Below are positions 45,111-55,148 of a stretch of 64,000 nt of DNA, in pieces (position 1 is the stretch's first letter; every line of letters begins with the position of its first letter). The stretch covers positions 4,923,001-4,987,000 of the forward strand of contig NC_089433.1 of NCBI RefSeq assembly GCF_026210795.1. The letters run 5' to 3'. A program made the translations under genes and the position numbers. The notes under the pieces were generated by a model. That model had not been told where the DNA came from, did not search any database, and saw only the letters and a program-made list of their open reading frames with translations. The DNA comes from Rhizophagus irregularis (lineage: Eukaryota > Glomeromycota > Glomeromycetes > Glomerales > Glomeraceae).

Positions 45111-46090
45111 ATTAATTTTACAGATGACCTTCTAAAAATAATTACATATCACATGCATATTCAGGGTCGATGATATACTATTAAAATAAATTATGTGAAT
45201 TTTAGCAAATTTGATAAATTTTATGCAATTTTGTGGAGATCAAATTAATCATTTTTCGTTCAAATTAATTTACAGGCGATCTTTTAAAAATAATTATATT
45301 CAGGGTCAATGATATACTGTACATAATTAAAATAAATTATGTGAATTTTAATAAATTTGATAAATTTCATGCAATTTTTGTGGAGATAATCATTTTTCGT
45401 TCAAATTGTTGGTAAATCTTATAAAGATCAAGCAATATGGCTACATAATATACATGTCCAAAGGTGATGAACTTTGGTTTTTATGAATATCATGCCGAAA
45501 TGATCCAGAATTTCTCTAGGGGCCAAAGCGGCTAGGGTCACTATCCCTTAGTTGTATTAAGTTACAGACGATCTTTTAAAAATAATTACATATCACGTCT
45601 TTAATCATATTCAGGGTCGATGATATACTGTACAGTACATACATAATTAATAAATTATTTGAATTTTAGCAAATTTGATTAATTCTATGCAATTTGTGGT
45701 GATCAAATTAATCTTAATCATGTTTTAATATGTACAGTATATCATCAGGTCTGACTCATTTTACCGACAATCATTTTACTAACAATTATCTGATGGATGT
45801 TTCACCGACATGATCATTTTACCGACAGCCATTTCACTGACAGTTTTGAAACCCTAATCCACTTACCCTAACCTTATCCTAACCCTAATCCTAACCCTAA
45901 TTTCTTAATCCTAATTTCTTAATCCTAACGATTGTCGGCGAAACATTTGTCTACGAAATGACCCTGTCGGTCAAACGTCTGTTGGTGAGATAATCGTCGG
46001 TGAAATGATCGTCGGTGAAATGAATGTGACCCATATCATCGACCCTGAATATGAGTGACTAAAAATGTGACATGTAATTATTTTTTGGAA
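45111..46090. repeat. ~150-bp repeat in three direct copies plus an inverted remnant
   Basis: Units at about 45120-45265, 45275-45410 and 45562-45710 share TTCAGGGTCGATGATATACT, AAATTATGTGAATTTTAGCA and GTGGAGATCAAATTAATCAT. At 46033-46090 the complement of the TTCAGGGTCGATGATATACT block occurs; a MITE (45747-46032) has inserted just inside it. Confidence 0.75.
45747..46032. mobile_element. 286-bp GGGTC/CACCGACA MITE with 8-bp duplication and telomere-like core
   Basis: The ends are AGGTCTGACTCATTTTACCG (left) and the complement of GGGTCACATTCATTTCACCG (right), flanked by ATATCATC at 45739-45746 and 46033-46040. Subterminal ACCGAC motifs recur four or more times on each side. The core (about 45848-45930) is a degenerate CCCTAA array. 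The uninterrupted target sequence survives in the neighbouring repeat units. Confidence 0.85.
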
Positions 46091-46489
46091 GGTAACATAC
46101 ATACAACACATATAACACAAGTATTGGTAATTATTATATAGTGTCATAATTACTACCAGTATTGTATTGTGTTGTAATTATTAACAATTATACAAACATG
46201 TATTATGGTATATCAATCATTTCCTTTTTTGGTGGTAAAAACTTATTTTTTGTAATTTTTTTATTTTCCAAAAAAGGATTTTTTTTTTTTTGAAAAATCA
46301 TTATGTAATAAAGTGTTGTAATATTACGACTTCAAAAGTAGTAATAGGCAATCATTTGTTATCATGTGGTAGTTGTGGTACGTAAATCAAGTTTTGTACG
46401 ACATGACAAATATCAGGACATGATTTTCTTTCCCAAATATTTTTTTTTTTTGAAAATGTATAAACTAGCTATAGACGTTCTAAGAAACT

Positions 46490-47430
46490 TTTTATTCATG
46501 TCTTTCAATTTAACAAGACTTGGTGTAAAATAATTGTTCCAATTTTTATATAAAAAGGAACAAAAAGTTGGAATTATTGTTATCAAATATAATTATTTCA
46601 CATTTATTAATAAAATGAAAAAAAAAATAATTTAAAAAAGTAAAGAAATCGATTTTTTTTAAAAGAAAAATGAACCTTTATATAATTATGTAAACATATA
46701 AAAATTTAGAAAAAAATTCAAAGGATTGCTGTGATATATATTATTTATAAAAAAAATCAAAAAATTCAATTACTCAAGATATAATATTTAAATTTTTTTT
46801 TATTAATGAAAATACTTTAGAAAATGATTGTGCTGATTTAACAAAGTTTTATTAAAAATAATGGTGAACTAATTGAAATAATTATTGATGAAAAAATTTT
46901 ATAATGAGATTGAGAATAGAAGAATTAATTATATTAATTATTCAAGCTATTTGTGACCCATTGTTATAATTATATCTTTTCAAGAATAATAATGAGTTGA
47001 TGGTTTCTTGATCATCAAAGGATGCTAGTTTTCGCCTGATATATTTTCTAATGTAACATACCGTATATATGAAAAATTGCATAATTACTCCTAATTCGTC
47101 GTGGAGCACTTCGTCCATAAGGCGTTGGAAAGTTGCGGGCGCGTTACATAGCCTGAAGGGCATAACGGTAAATTGAAAGGTTCTTAAATTATTATTTAGA
47201 AGTAGTAATATTTTTAATATTTTGGAATTAGTAATGTGATTAAATAATTGTAAATAATTAAATGAATAATATATTTATAATGATAAGTAATTGGAATAAT
47301 TTATTTGGAACGTTAACCAAATCATCACCAACTCATTTATCATTATTGTGCAACTCCCGAATTAGGGTCTTTAAAATTATTTTGATAATTGGAAAGGTAG
47401 ACATCATATGATATTACGGTTCAAATCAAA
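46490..47430 (+). pseudogene. F-box pseudogene interrupted by a retroelement fragment
   Basis: The start encodes a degraded FNLTRLGVK and VPIF, corresponding to LVNKTWCEVAIPILW of the intact F-box genes. The end (about 47180-47430) retains LKYLKL, LINCQ-like, SSPTHL and FDNWKGRHHMILRF segments. Many stops and deletions are present, and a Ty3/Gypsy fragment lies between the halves. Confidence 0.6.
46942..47190 (-). mobile_element. Ty3/Gypsy reverse-transcriptase fragment
   Basis: The minus strand encodes MPFRLCNAPATFQRLMDEVL, the canonical MPFGLCNAPATFQRLM block of Ty3/Gypsy reverse transcriptases. A short degraded downstream part follows. The YLDD active-site block is not recognisable and no LTR was seen, so this is a small dead fragment, found inside an F-box pseudogene. 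Confidence 0.8.
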
Positions 47431-48282
47431 GTAAAATACAAGACCCACGGTAATATTATTACAAATAAAGTTGTAACTCGTGTTGCAACTAATGAATCAT
47501 ATAGTTTATAATTTTATGGTCGTTAGTATAAATCAATAGATTTGTAATTTACAATTACTGTACTCGAAGATTTTTTGATTATTTACCAGGATTCAAGTCA
47601 GGACTAAATATTGCCGTAGTTTTATTTGGGCGATTATTTATTGTTTTTCCATTTTACCAAGCGTAATACTTTTTTTTGGTAAATGAACCTATATATATCG
47701 CAACGTTTTCTACTTTTTCAGCCGGCGTTCCTAATCATGCGATCCAGACTCGAATCAACACAAATTTAATTATGGCAATAGAATTACAATTAAAATTTAG
47801 ATTTTAACATTTAAATACAATAATAATAAAATAACCTGCGAGACCCTAGTGGTACTATAACAATACTGTAGTGAATTACGAAAATAAAATTGACGATAAA
47901 TAAATATTTATTAAAAGAAAATTTTATTTACATTTTTAATGAGGAATACAATACATATACGAATTCTTATACAGAGATAATATATAGAATATTAATATAT
48001 AATATATAATAAAAATCGAAAATAGCGAGAATATTATACAAATTTTAATATACTGATCATTTAATATATTGAGAAATTTTAAATATCAAATCCAAGTTCT
48101 ATAGAACATAACCTGTATAATAAAAATAATAATTAGTTTATATATTTATTATTTTCGATTGTAGATATTATTTACTAACCATCATTATTAGATTTTCTAA
48201 AATTAATAATATCAGATTCATGTGATTTGGGGTGATTTGGTTGAATAATCTAGAAGACAAATTTACATCACGAAAGAGGATT
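47431..48282. other. Intergenic region
   Basis: AT-rich; no gene seen. The part next to 48283 is the 3' flank of the kinase gene. Confidence 0.4.
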
Positions 48283-49491
48283 TTAAATCAATAACAGCAA
48301 TACAGCTAATAAAATATTCTTACCTAGTAAACTCATAATAGATTCTGCAGATTTTATCATTTCGCTTAAAAGACTATTTTTGTGTAAATTATTTGTTGTT
48401 ATAGGTCCAATATCTGATGATCTCATAATTTTAGTTTTACTACATGGCTCTTTAACCGAAATATTCTCAATATTTTTTTGTAATTCAACAGCAGTTGGTC
48501 TTTCACTTGGATCAAAATGCCAACATTTTTGCATTAAATCAATATAACCTTTAGGTGCATTTGTATCAATTGGAGGACGAAGTTCATGACATACTATTTC
48601 AATAATAAGTTCTGTATCATGATTTCTATCCCAAAAAGGTCTTCTACCTGTCATTAATTCCCACATAATCATACCAATACTATATATATCTGAAGCTTTA
48701 GTATATTTTTTTATTCTTAATACCTCAGGAGCAACATATGGCAAGTTACCATATATCTCATCATCATCTTCTTCAACTAACGATGATTTACTTAGTCCCA
48801 AATCACCTGTTATTGATTGTAACCAATCATCATCTCTTATATCTATAAAAATGTTACCACTATGATAATCTTTGTGAAGTATTTCTGCATCATGCATAGC
48901 TTTAAGTCCAATTATAATATCACTTAAGATATTTAATTTTATTCCCCAGTCCATGTTGAAAAAATTATTGGTTATATAATGTGACAAATTTCCGGATTCG
49001 TAGTATTTTGTGATTATCAAAAAATTCTCGGTCTCAGGACATTGGGTAATTCCATAATATGTGTTGATTTTGTTATAATCATTAGAATTCAAATAGCTTG
49101 GATATTCACAACTCAAAACAAAATCGTTAAATATCTTGAGCTAAAAAGAAAATAAAAATCATTAATTTGCCTATTATTTATTTATTTAAAATTCAGTTAT
49201 AATAAGTTATTTTACCTCATTCAAATGTTTAGAAATTACATTTTTAGAGTTAGCAAGTTCCTTGAGAGCAACTGTCATCTCGCTCTTACATTGTTTTGAA
49301 TCATACCTTGGACCATTAATCCAAATTGCTTTATAAATTTTACTGAATCCTCCTTCAGCAATAAAATTCACATCTCTGAATTCGCTATAGGGAACATATT
49401 CCATTCTCCCTTCTTTTCTAGTTAAAGTATGTTTTATAAAATCATCAATAACTTTATTTCCGCTTTGAATAATTGGTTTTGATTGGTTCAT
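48283..49491 (-). CDS. TKL-like protein kinase with hydrophobic C-terminal tail, two exons
   Basis: Exons 49491-49216 and 49140-48283 (donor GTAAAA, acceptor TTTTTAG) join in phase to give 377 residues. Kinase landmarks in spliced numbering are the Gly-loop IAEGGFSKIYKA (about 44-55), the ATP-anchoring Lys77 in VALKEL, the catalytic loop HKDYHSGN (181-188, Asp183), DLG instead of DFG (205-207), APE (229-231) and the GMIMWELMTGRRPF helix. All residues needed for catalysis appear present, so an active Ser/Thr or dual-specificity kinase is expected. The fold fits the hugely expanded Rhizophagus TKL-type kinases. The last ~16 residues (SLLGKNILLAVLLLLI) look like a C-terminal membrane anchor, unusual for the family. 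The substrate is unknown. Confidence 0.88.
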
Positions 49492-50387
49492 AATTCTTTT
49501 TTTCTTTTTTTTTTTTCGTTAAAAAGAATTAATTTTATCCCTCCCAAAAATTATCCTTATATATACAAAATATATTGAATAAAAACACGTAGTTAGGAAA
49601 TAAAACAATGATTTCTTTAAACGTTAATTTAACTGCGGTAGATCGGTAACTAGATTTGGAACTAAAAAAAAGAAAATTACTACAGTAGATCACTAACAAA
49701 ATTAAAATTATATTTTATTTTTTTGGCTAAATTTTTTTTTTTACGTTACAATGCTTTTTTCTTTGTTGCATAATTTGCGATATTTGTAAAAAAATTCAAT
49801 GTTGTAATTCATTTAATTTAAACCGAGTCCTTATAATGGTATTTTAATAATTGTTTATTGAAAAAGAAAATTCTCAAGTCCGTGTAACATCGTCACATCG
49901 TGTTTAGAATTCCGGAAAATATAAACATATTCCCAATAATAGTTTTAAAGTTTGATTCTGGACACCTTTTTAAAATCATTGAAAGAGAATGGTTGGCGTT
50001 TATTACAGGAATTTCAACTTTGAATTTTTAACAATTAAGGAAATTTTAAGTTCATATAATTAAAGTTTGTGAAACATGATAAATAAACATTACGATAATT
50101 TTTCTTATTTTTAGAAATTGGGTGACGTGTGTTTCAGTAATTTAACGTGACGCGAACAACCAGTAAAATTGAAATATAAAAATTTTTTTTTTTGAAAAAA
50201 AAAAACCAGCTGAAAGATAAACCCATGTGATTTGCCTATACAAAAAAAAAGAAGCTATTTTGAAGATTGACACTTGTAATACCGTTTACTTTAATAATTA
50301 ATACGATAAATAAAAACGCCCGTTACATAGACAATATTTTAAAAGGTCAATTCCCCATAAAATATAACAAAATAATATTAACTAATA
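49492..50387. other. Intergenic region
   Basis: AT-rich upstream region of the kinase gene; no other gene or RNA recognised. Confidence 0.4.
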
Positions 50388-50681
50388 CCCTATAAAAAAA
50401 AATTTCTTTAAAATGTACTTAAAATATACTTAATATACTTAAAATTGCCATTTTAAGTATATTTAAAGTGTAAAATTTTGCACTTAAATTATACTTAAAT
50501 TATATTTAAATTGCAATTAAGTAATATACTTTTAATTGCAATTTTAAATATATTTTAAGTATATTTAAAAATTTTAAGTACATTTTAGATATATTTTAAA
50601 ATATATAAGTACATTTTAAGTATATTTTAAAATATATAAGTACATTTTAAGTATATTTTAAAGGAATTTTTTTTCATTGGG
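50388..50681. mobile_element. Self-complementary CCCTATAAAA MITE, second copy
   Basis: A diverged, shorter copy of 15471-15859: CCCTATAAAAAAAAATTTCT at the left, then AAAATATACTTAA units, an AATTGCAATT centre and complementary units, ending CATTGGG. It is flanked by ATA on both sides (3-bp duplication). Confidence 0.8.
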
Positions 50682-51765
50682 ATATAAATTAAATAAAATT
50701 AAAATTATTACCTGTTACAATCGCAATTATCCTTAAGTCTTATTAATTCTTATTAAAATTCCTTTAATTAATTCCTTTTTTGATTTTTTCATACAATTAT
50801 GTAATCTGCAGATCATAACTTTTTAAAAAAATCTTTTTTATAATAAGTGATTAAATTAGCATACGTTTAATGTTATATTCGATAAGCCAATTTATATAAT
50901 ATAAATTTATATAAATTTAATTCAGAAAATAAGAATTCGAATATATCTAAATAATTATATGAATAGATTATTTGTTATGTAATGAAATAATGTAATTTTA
51001 ATTATTATTATTATGCAGTTACCATTCGGTACAAGCGTTAGATTTGATTGATGATGTAATTTTTTAACTAAAATCAATCAAAAATTGTAACATACCACTA
51101 GAAGATCACATTATAACCTTTTTCCGATCGATTCGATCGATTAGAGCATTTTTTCTGATGATATCATTTCTATTATAAAGGTCCCATAATTCTTAGCGAT
51201 CCCTTTCAAAGGCTATTATGCACATCTTCAAAAATTATTAATTAGTCGATCAAATAATTATATGTGAACTTAAAACAGAAAATTTTTGACAATTTTTTCC
51301 TTTTTTCTTTGAAAAAACCATAATTTTTTTAGGAATTCTATTTTTACCTCTGGTTCGTGTACTAGATTAATACAATATTTTGTAATTTTGATATTCTAAC
51401 AAACAAGCCACTGCTACCGGAGTGTTACCAGCAAATAAAAAAGAAAAATATTTTTTTCTGGAAAATCCGGTCATAGAAAATCATTACGTAAGAAAGCGAG
51501 TTGCACTACCGGCTTAAATTCCTTAATAAGATAATTGATATTTCTTGATTCAGTATTAGTGTCGTTTCACCCGTGTGTGTTTTTCGTCATTTTTTTGATT
51601 GACAAATATTTTCGGGCATGTGAATGAACTATTTTTACCATCATTTCAAGTAATCGACCGGTAATAAAATTTTTTCATTCGCCTCATTTTTTTTTTCGCA
51701 AAAAAAAAAATATTTGTTCACGTTTTATTAGTAAGCTATGAGAATTAAATTAAGGGGGGGGGATG
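50682..51765. other. Intergenic region
   Basis: AT-rich; no gene. A run of nine G residues at 51754-51762 stands out just before a TATA-like box. Confidence 0.4.
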
Positions 51766-51774
51766 TATAAATAG
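51766..51774 (+). promoter_or_regulatory. TATA-box candidate
   Basis: TATAAATAG matches the eukaryotic TATA consensus and lies about 230 bp upstream of the ATG at 52004, next to a G9 run. In such AT-rich DNA the match could be chance. Confidence 0.3.
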
Positions 51775-52003
51775 TATTATATAATATTAAAAATAGTTTC
51801 GAATTGGTGGTAACCTTTATTGGAAATTTTGACCCTTGAAATAGTAATAAAATGCCTTTCATGATTTCCGCTTAATCAAATATAAATATCTGTTGGAGTC
51901 TTTAGACACCCTCAAAGAAATTCAGAAACTTTTAAAAACTTTTTAAAAAATAAATTTTTTTTTAATCCTTGATTTTATTAACGTAATCCTCAAATTTTAA
52001 AAA

Positions 52004-52474
52004 ATGGGCGAATCATCAATACAAGTTAAAACTTCATTCCCACCAAATGATTTTAATTCTGAATCACCAAAACAAAATCAAACTCTTCAATCTCCGTTAT
52101 CTTATTCACCTCGAGAAGATAATTGTTTATCACCTACTTCTAATAAAAGATTATCTTACTCACCTCAAGAAGATAATTGTTTATCACCTACTTCTATTAA
52201 AAGATTATCTTACTCACCTCGAGAAGATAATGGTTCATCACCTACTTCTAATAAAAGACCAACTATCTCAACAATTTTTTCATTTTATCGGTCTTCTCCA
52301 AGAGTCAAACCTCATCGTTCTGAAACTTATCAAGGGAAAGATGAATATACTAACGGATGTTTTGGTTACTTGCGAACATCAGGATCAAAATTAAAATACA
52401 AAGTAACTAATGTTTGGAAATTTGTTAAAATTAATTGCAAGAAGAGATTTTCTAAAAATAAAAATTATTTGTGA
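52004..52474 (+). CDS. Ser/Pro-rich protein with three 18-residue repeats
   Basis: A 156-residue single-exon gene. Residues 32-49, 50-67 and 68-85 are near-perfect 18-residue repeats of the type LSYSPREDNCLSPTSNKR, encoded by an in-frame 54-bp minisatellite (52097-52258). Each unit has two Ser-Pro sites that could be targets of proline-directed kinases. The C-terminal third is basic, with single GCF and WKFVKINCKKRF segments, and no signal peptide or domain is recognised. The protein is probably disordered and possibly nuclear or a kinase substrate; both are inferences. The repeats keep codon phase, so the frame is under some constraint. A TATA-like site lies 230 bp upstream. Confidence 0.6.
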   Translation: MGESSIQVKTSFPPNDFNSESPKQNQTLQSPLSYSPREDNCLSPTSNKRLSYSPQEDNCLSPTSIKRLSYSPREDNGSSPTSNKRPTISTIFSFYRSSPRVKPHRSETYQGKDEYTNGCFGYLRTSGSKLKYKVTNVWKFVKINCKKRFSKNKNYL

Positions 52475-52945
52475 AGTGTGAACATTAGTGGACTTAATTA
52501 TAAAAAAAAATTTTTTGAACCATTTCATTTGGACAATTTTCATACTTTTTTTTTTTCTTTTTACATTACTGCAATTTTGATCATTTGTATATTTTGAATC
52601 ATCTCTCATTTGAACATTTTATCTTCTTTTCACTTTTTAACACTATATGAAAAAATTATAAGATTTAAGTTGATATTTAATAATTTATATGTATAAGTAG
52701 TTACGTCATTTTTTATCAACGTCCGGTCAGTAGCGTCACATTGTCGTATGACACCATAAATGACATTTTTTTAGACTTTTAGACTTTACATAAACTTTTG
52801 GCGTAATTACTTTTAAATTTTTAAGCTTTATTTAATAAACCTACTTTTAAATTTAATATATTAAAAATAAATCATATAAACTTTTATTTTTTATTTTTAT
52901 TTTTATTTGAAAACTGCTTTTAACTGTTAAGTTTCGAAATTTAAC

Positions 52946-53098
52946 ATGTCGCCATATACTACTACTAAAATTTTAGAAGATTTAGACAAATCCAATCTTT
53001 CAGAAAATGGATTGCGTGAAGAACTAAATATACCTAATACTAATAAAGAAGTTAATAATAATATAGAATTTAATCCTATTAAGGCCATTCCAAACTAA
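52946..53098 (+). CDS. Small protein whose 3' end is replaced by a MITE
   Basis: ATG at 52946 opens a 50-codon frame (MSPYTTTKILEDLDKSNLSE and onward, Asn/Glu-rich). The last four codons and the stop (53096-53098) lie inside the MITE 53083-53365. Beyond the element the same frame continues from 53367: removing the element and one TAA copy leaves an uninterrupted frame to a stop at 53403-53405, a 57-residue product. So the insertion truncates or re-ends a small open frame. I recognise no domain, and the short length means it may not have been a functional gene. It lies ~470 bp downstream of the Ser/Pro repeat gene on the same strand. Confidence 0.45.
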   Translation: MSPYTTTKILEDLDKSNLSENGLREELNIPNTNKEVNNNIEFNPIKAIPN

Positions 53099-53365
53099 TA
53101 ATTAGTTTAACGTCCTTTCTGGTTGAAAAATTTGAGGGAGAGAGGGAGGGAATAATTTAAACAAACATGATATTTAAACAAATTAAAATTTTTGGAAGTT
53201 TTTGGTAAAATCGGAAATATTCGGTACACCCAATTTCAGAAAAGAGAGGGGGTGCTTTAAACATATGTGAACATATGTGAACATATGTGTTTAAATTATT
53301 TTAAAATTTTCAAAAATAGAGGGGGAGGGGGAGGACGTTAAACTAAAAATTAATTTGGAATGGCC
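53083..53365. mobile_element. Harbinger-like MITE with TAA duplication
   Basis: The 283-bp element has ~33-bp inverted ends starting GGCCATTCCAAACTAATAAT (left). TAA flanks both sides (53080-53082 and 53366-53368). A 3-bp TAA/TTA duplication and GGCC-starting ends fit the PIF/Harbinger superfamily. Inner sequences are G-rich (GAGGGAGAGAGGGAGGG and GAGGGGGAGGGGGAGG) in the same orientation. Confidence 0.85.
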
Positions 53366-53514
53366 TAACATAGTTGATGTTTTAAATACTAGATTTATAG
53401 AGTAAATTGTTTACATGCTATCATTATGATTTTATATCCTTCGTTTATATACTAGTAATAGTAAAATTGCTTTTAATTATATATAAATAATAAAAAAAAA
53501 AAATTTTTAATTTT

Positions 53515-53705
53515 AATCAGATGGAAAATTCCTCCCGTGATGAATAAGTGGGGACAAATAGGATTTTTGATAACAAAAAATTTCCAAGTCCCCAGATTAA
53601 TTAACAAAATGAACACCGTTGGGATGTGATACGTTGTAATAAATAAACCTAACCCACTAACCTAACCCTAATAAATATTGGGGGAGGGAATTTCCCTCCG
53701 GTTAA
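53515..53705. mobile_element. Diverged relative of the 1816-2110 element
   Basis: The interior aligns with 1905-2065: AAAAAATTTCCAAGTCCCCAG against AAAAATTTTCTAAGTCCTCAG, then GGGATGTGATACGT against GGGTGTGACATTAT, then a CCCTAA-like run. The ends carry GGAAAATTCCTCCC and its approximate complement. No clear target duplication. Confidence 0.6.
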
Positions 53706-54363
53706 ATGTAGTTATTTCATAAAAAATACGCTAATTTATTTAATGTTTTAATTATTTAATTATTTTTTTTGATTACGTCATACGTCAAAACTGTATGAAG
53801 TTACGTCCATGATGTTACGTCACTTGAGACCACAAAAGTTTATACCACTATTTAATAATAAAATTATGAATAATGTTTTTAAGCAAGAAAAATTTATTTT
53901 TAAAATTTCAAAAAAAAAAAATTTTTTTTTTAAGATCGTAAACTTCTGACATGCGTCAGATGTCGATACTCGATAATACGTTAGAGAATGATTAATGTTG
54001 GCCAACTTTCTTAAGGCATTATAAATTTGGAATAAATTATGAGATTTATATTTTTAATTTTTTTTTTTGGATTTTCTATTTTCTTATGTTAATTTTTTTT
54101 ATAATGTTAATAAATCATTCCTAATGAAATCCTTTTATTGTATCGGTGTTTGGAAATGACACTATTTTTCGGATTAGGAGTCATATGTTGGCATTTGTCA
54201 TTTCACAAATGACACCGAGAATGTAATTTGACCGTCATTTGCATCATCATATGGGCCAATTTGACTCCTCCTCAATTTTGTCACACAGATCAACAATGTG
54301 ATTATTGCATGTACTATACGATATTTATTCAGTAATCGTTGTACAGTAGTTTTTCGCGTCCTG
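53706..54363. other. Intergenic region
   Basis: AT-rich. At 54170-54280 there is a weak inverted repeat (GGAGTCATATG ... CATATG ... GACTCC) with internal ATTTGTCATTT motifs, perhaps a MITE remnant. This is the upstream flank of cassette copy 2. Confidence 0.4.
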
Positions 54364-55139
54364 ATGGAAAACCCGTTGTCTATTTGCTGTAAGCTTTGTT
54401 TTAAAGCTTTTACAACTTATCAAAAATTATTCGTTCATGAAAGAAATAAACATTCGCACAATAAAACAATACCCCATTTCTATTCTCTTCCTCGTCCTAC
54501 TTCGGAACAAATGTCTCAATACATAAACTCCTTTATAATTCTTATTAAAAAAAACTAGGTTTTTCTCGACATGCCATTGGGAAAAAACGCTTTTCAATCG
54601 AAACATTTCCAGAAAACATATTTGTATATCTATTTAAAGATGAAGAAAAGTTCAAATACAGTCCTGCTAAACATAAATATCAATGTTATTTTGGGGGGTT
54701 AACAGGAGAAAACAGACTTAAGCAAATACTTCACTATGATCAGTGGAGTTTCCGACAAAATCCTCTAACTAATACTAAAGGTTATGTCTTACTTGAAGAT
54801 TATGAAAATACGTATCAAGTTAAATTTATATGGAGCCAGACGGTATTATTAGAGAATAATAGAAAGTTCACATTAGGAAGAATGACATGTAATTTTATTA
54901 CAGACTCTGGAGAATTTCAAGAAAAGTAATGAGTTTATTATTATTTTTTTTTTAAAATTTACATTTATTCATAATTTTTTTATTATAGTAACATAAACCA
55001 AACACCTACACCAAATTCACAATTTTCAATATTTCAAGAAGATACATCATCTTTATCCAACAATTTAAAACAGCCTGTTAAGAAGAAATTCCGTTACATT
55101 TTACCTCGGCCACTTCAAGATATGAATCAGAGTAAGTAA
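54364..55139 (+). pseudogene. Cassette copy 2, gene B: zinc-finger partner protein, frameshifted
   Basis: The frame starts at ATG 54364 and has a complete C2H2 finger (C9, C12, H25, H30 in CCKLCFKAFTTYQKLFVHER). It ends at TAG 54556-54558, just after a run of eight A. The homologous protein continues in the next frame from 54555 with GFSRHAIGKKRF, HKYQCYFGGLTGENRLKQIL and YQVKFIW. A GT-AG intron follows (54926-54988) and then a last exon to the stop at 55137-55139. A one-base length change in the A-run therefore separates the halves; it could be a real mutation, an assembly error or ribosomal slippage. It aligns with 35738-36382 over most of its length. Only 9 bp separate its stop from that of gene A on the other strand. 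Confidence 0.7.
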
Positions 55140-55148
55140 ATTCCACTT

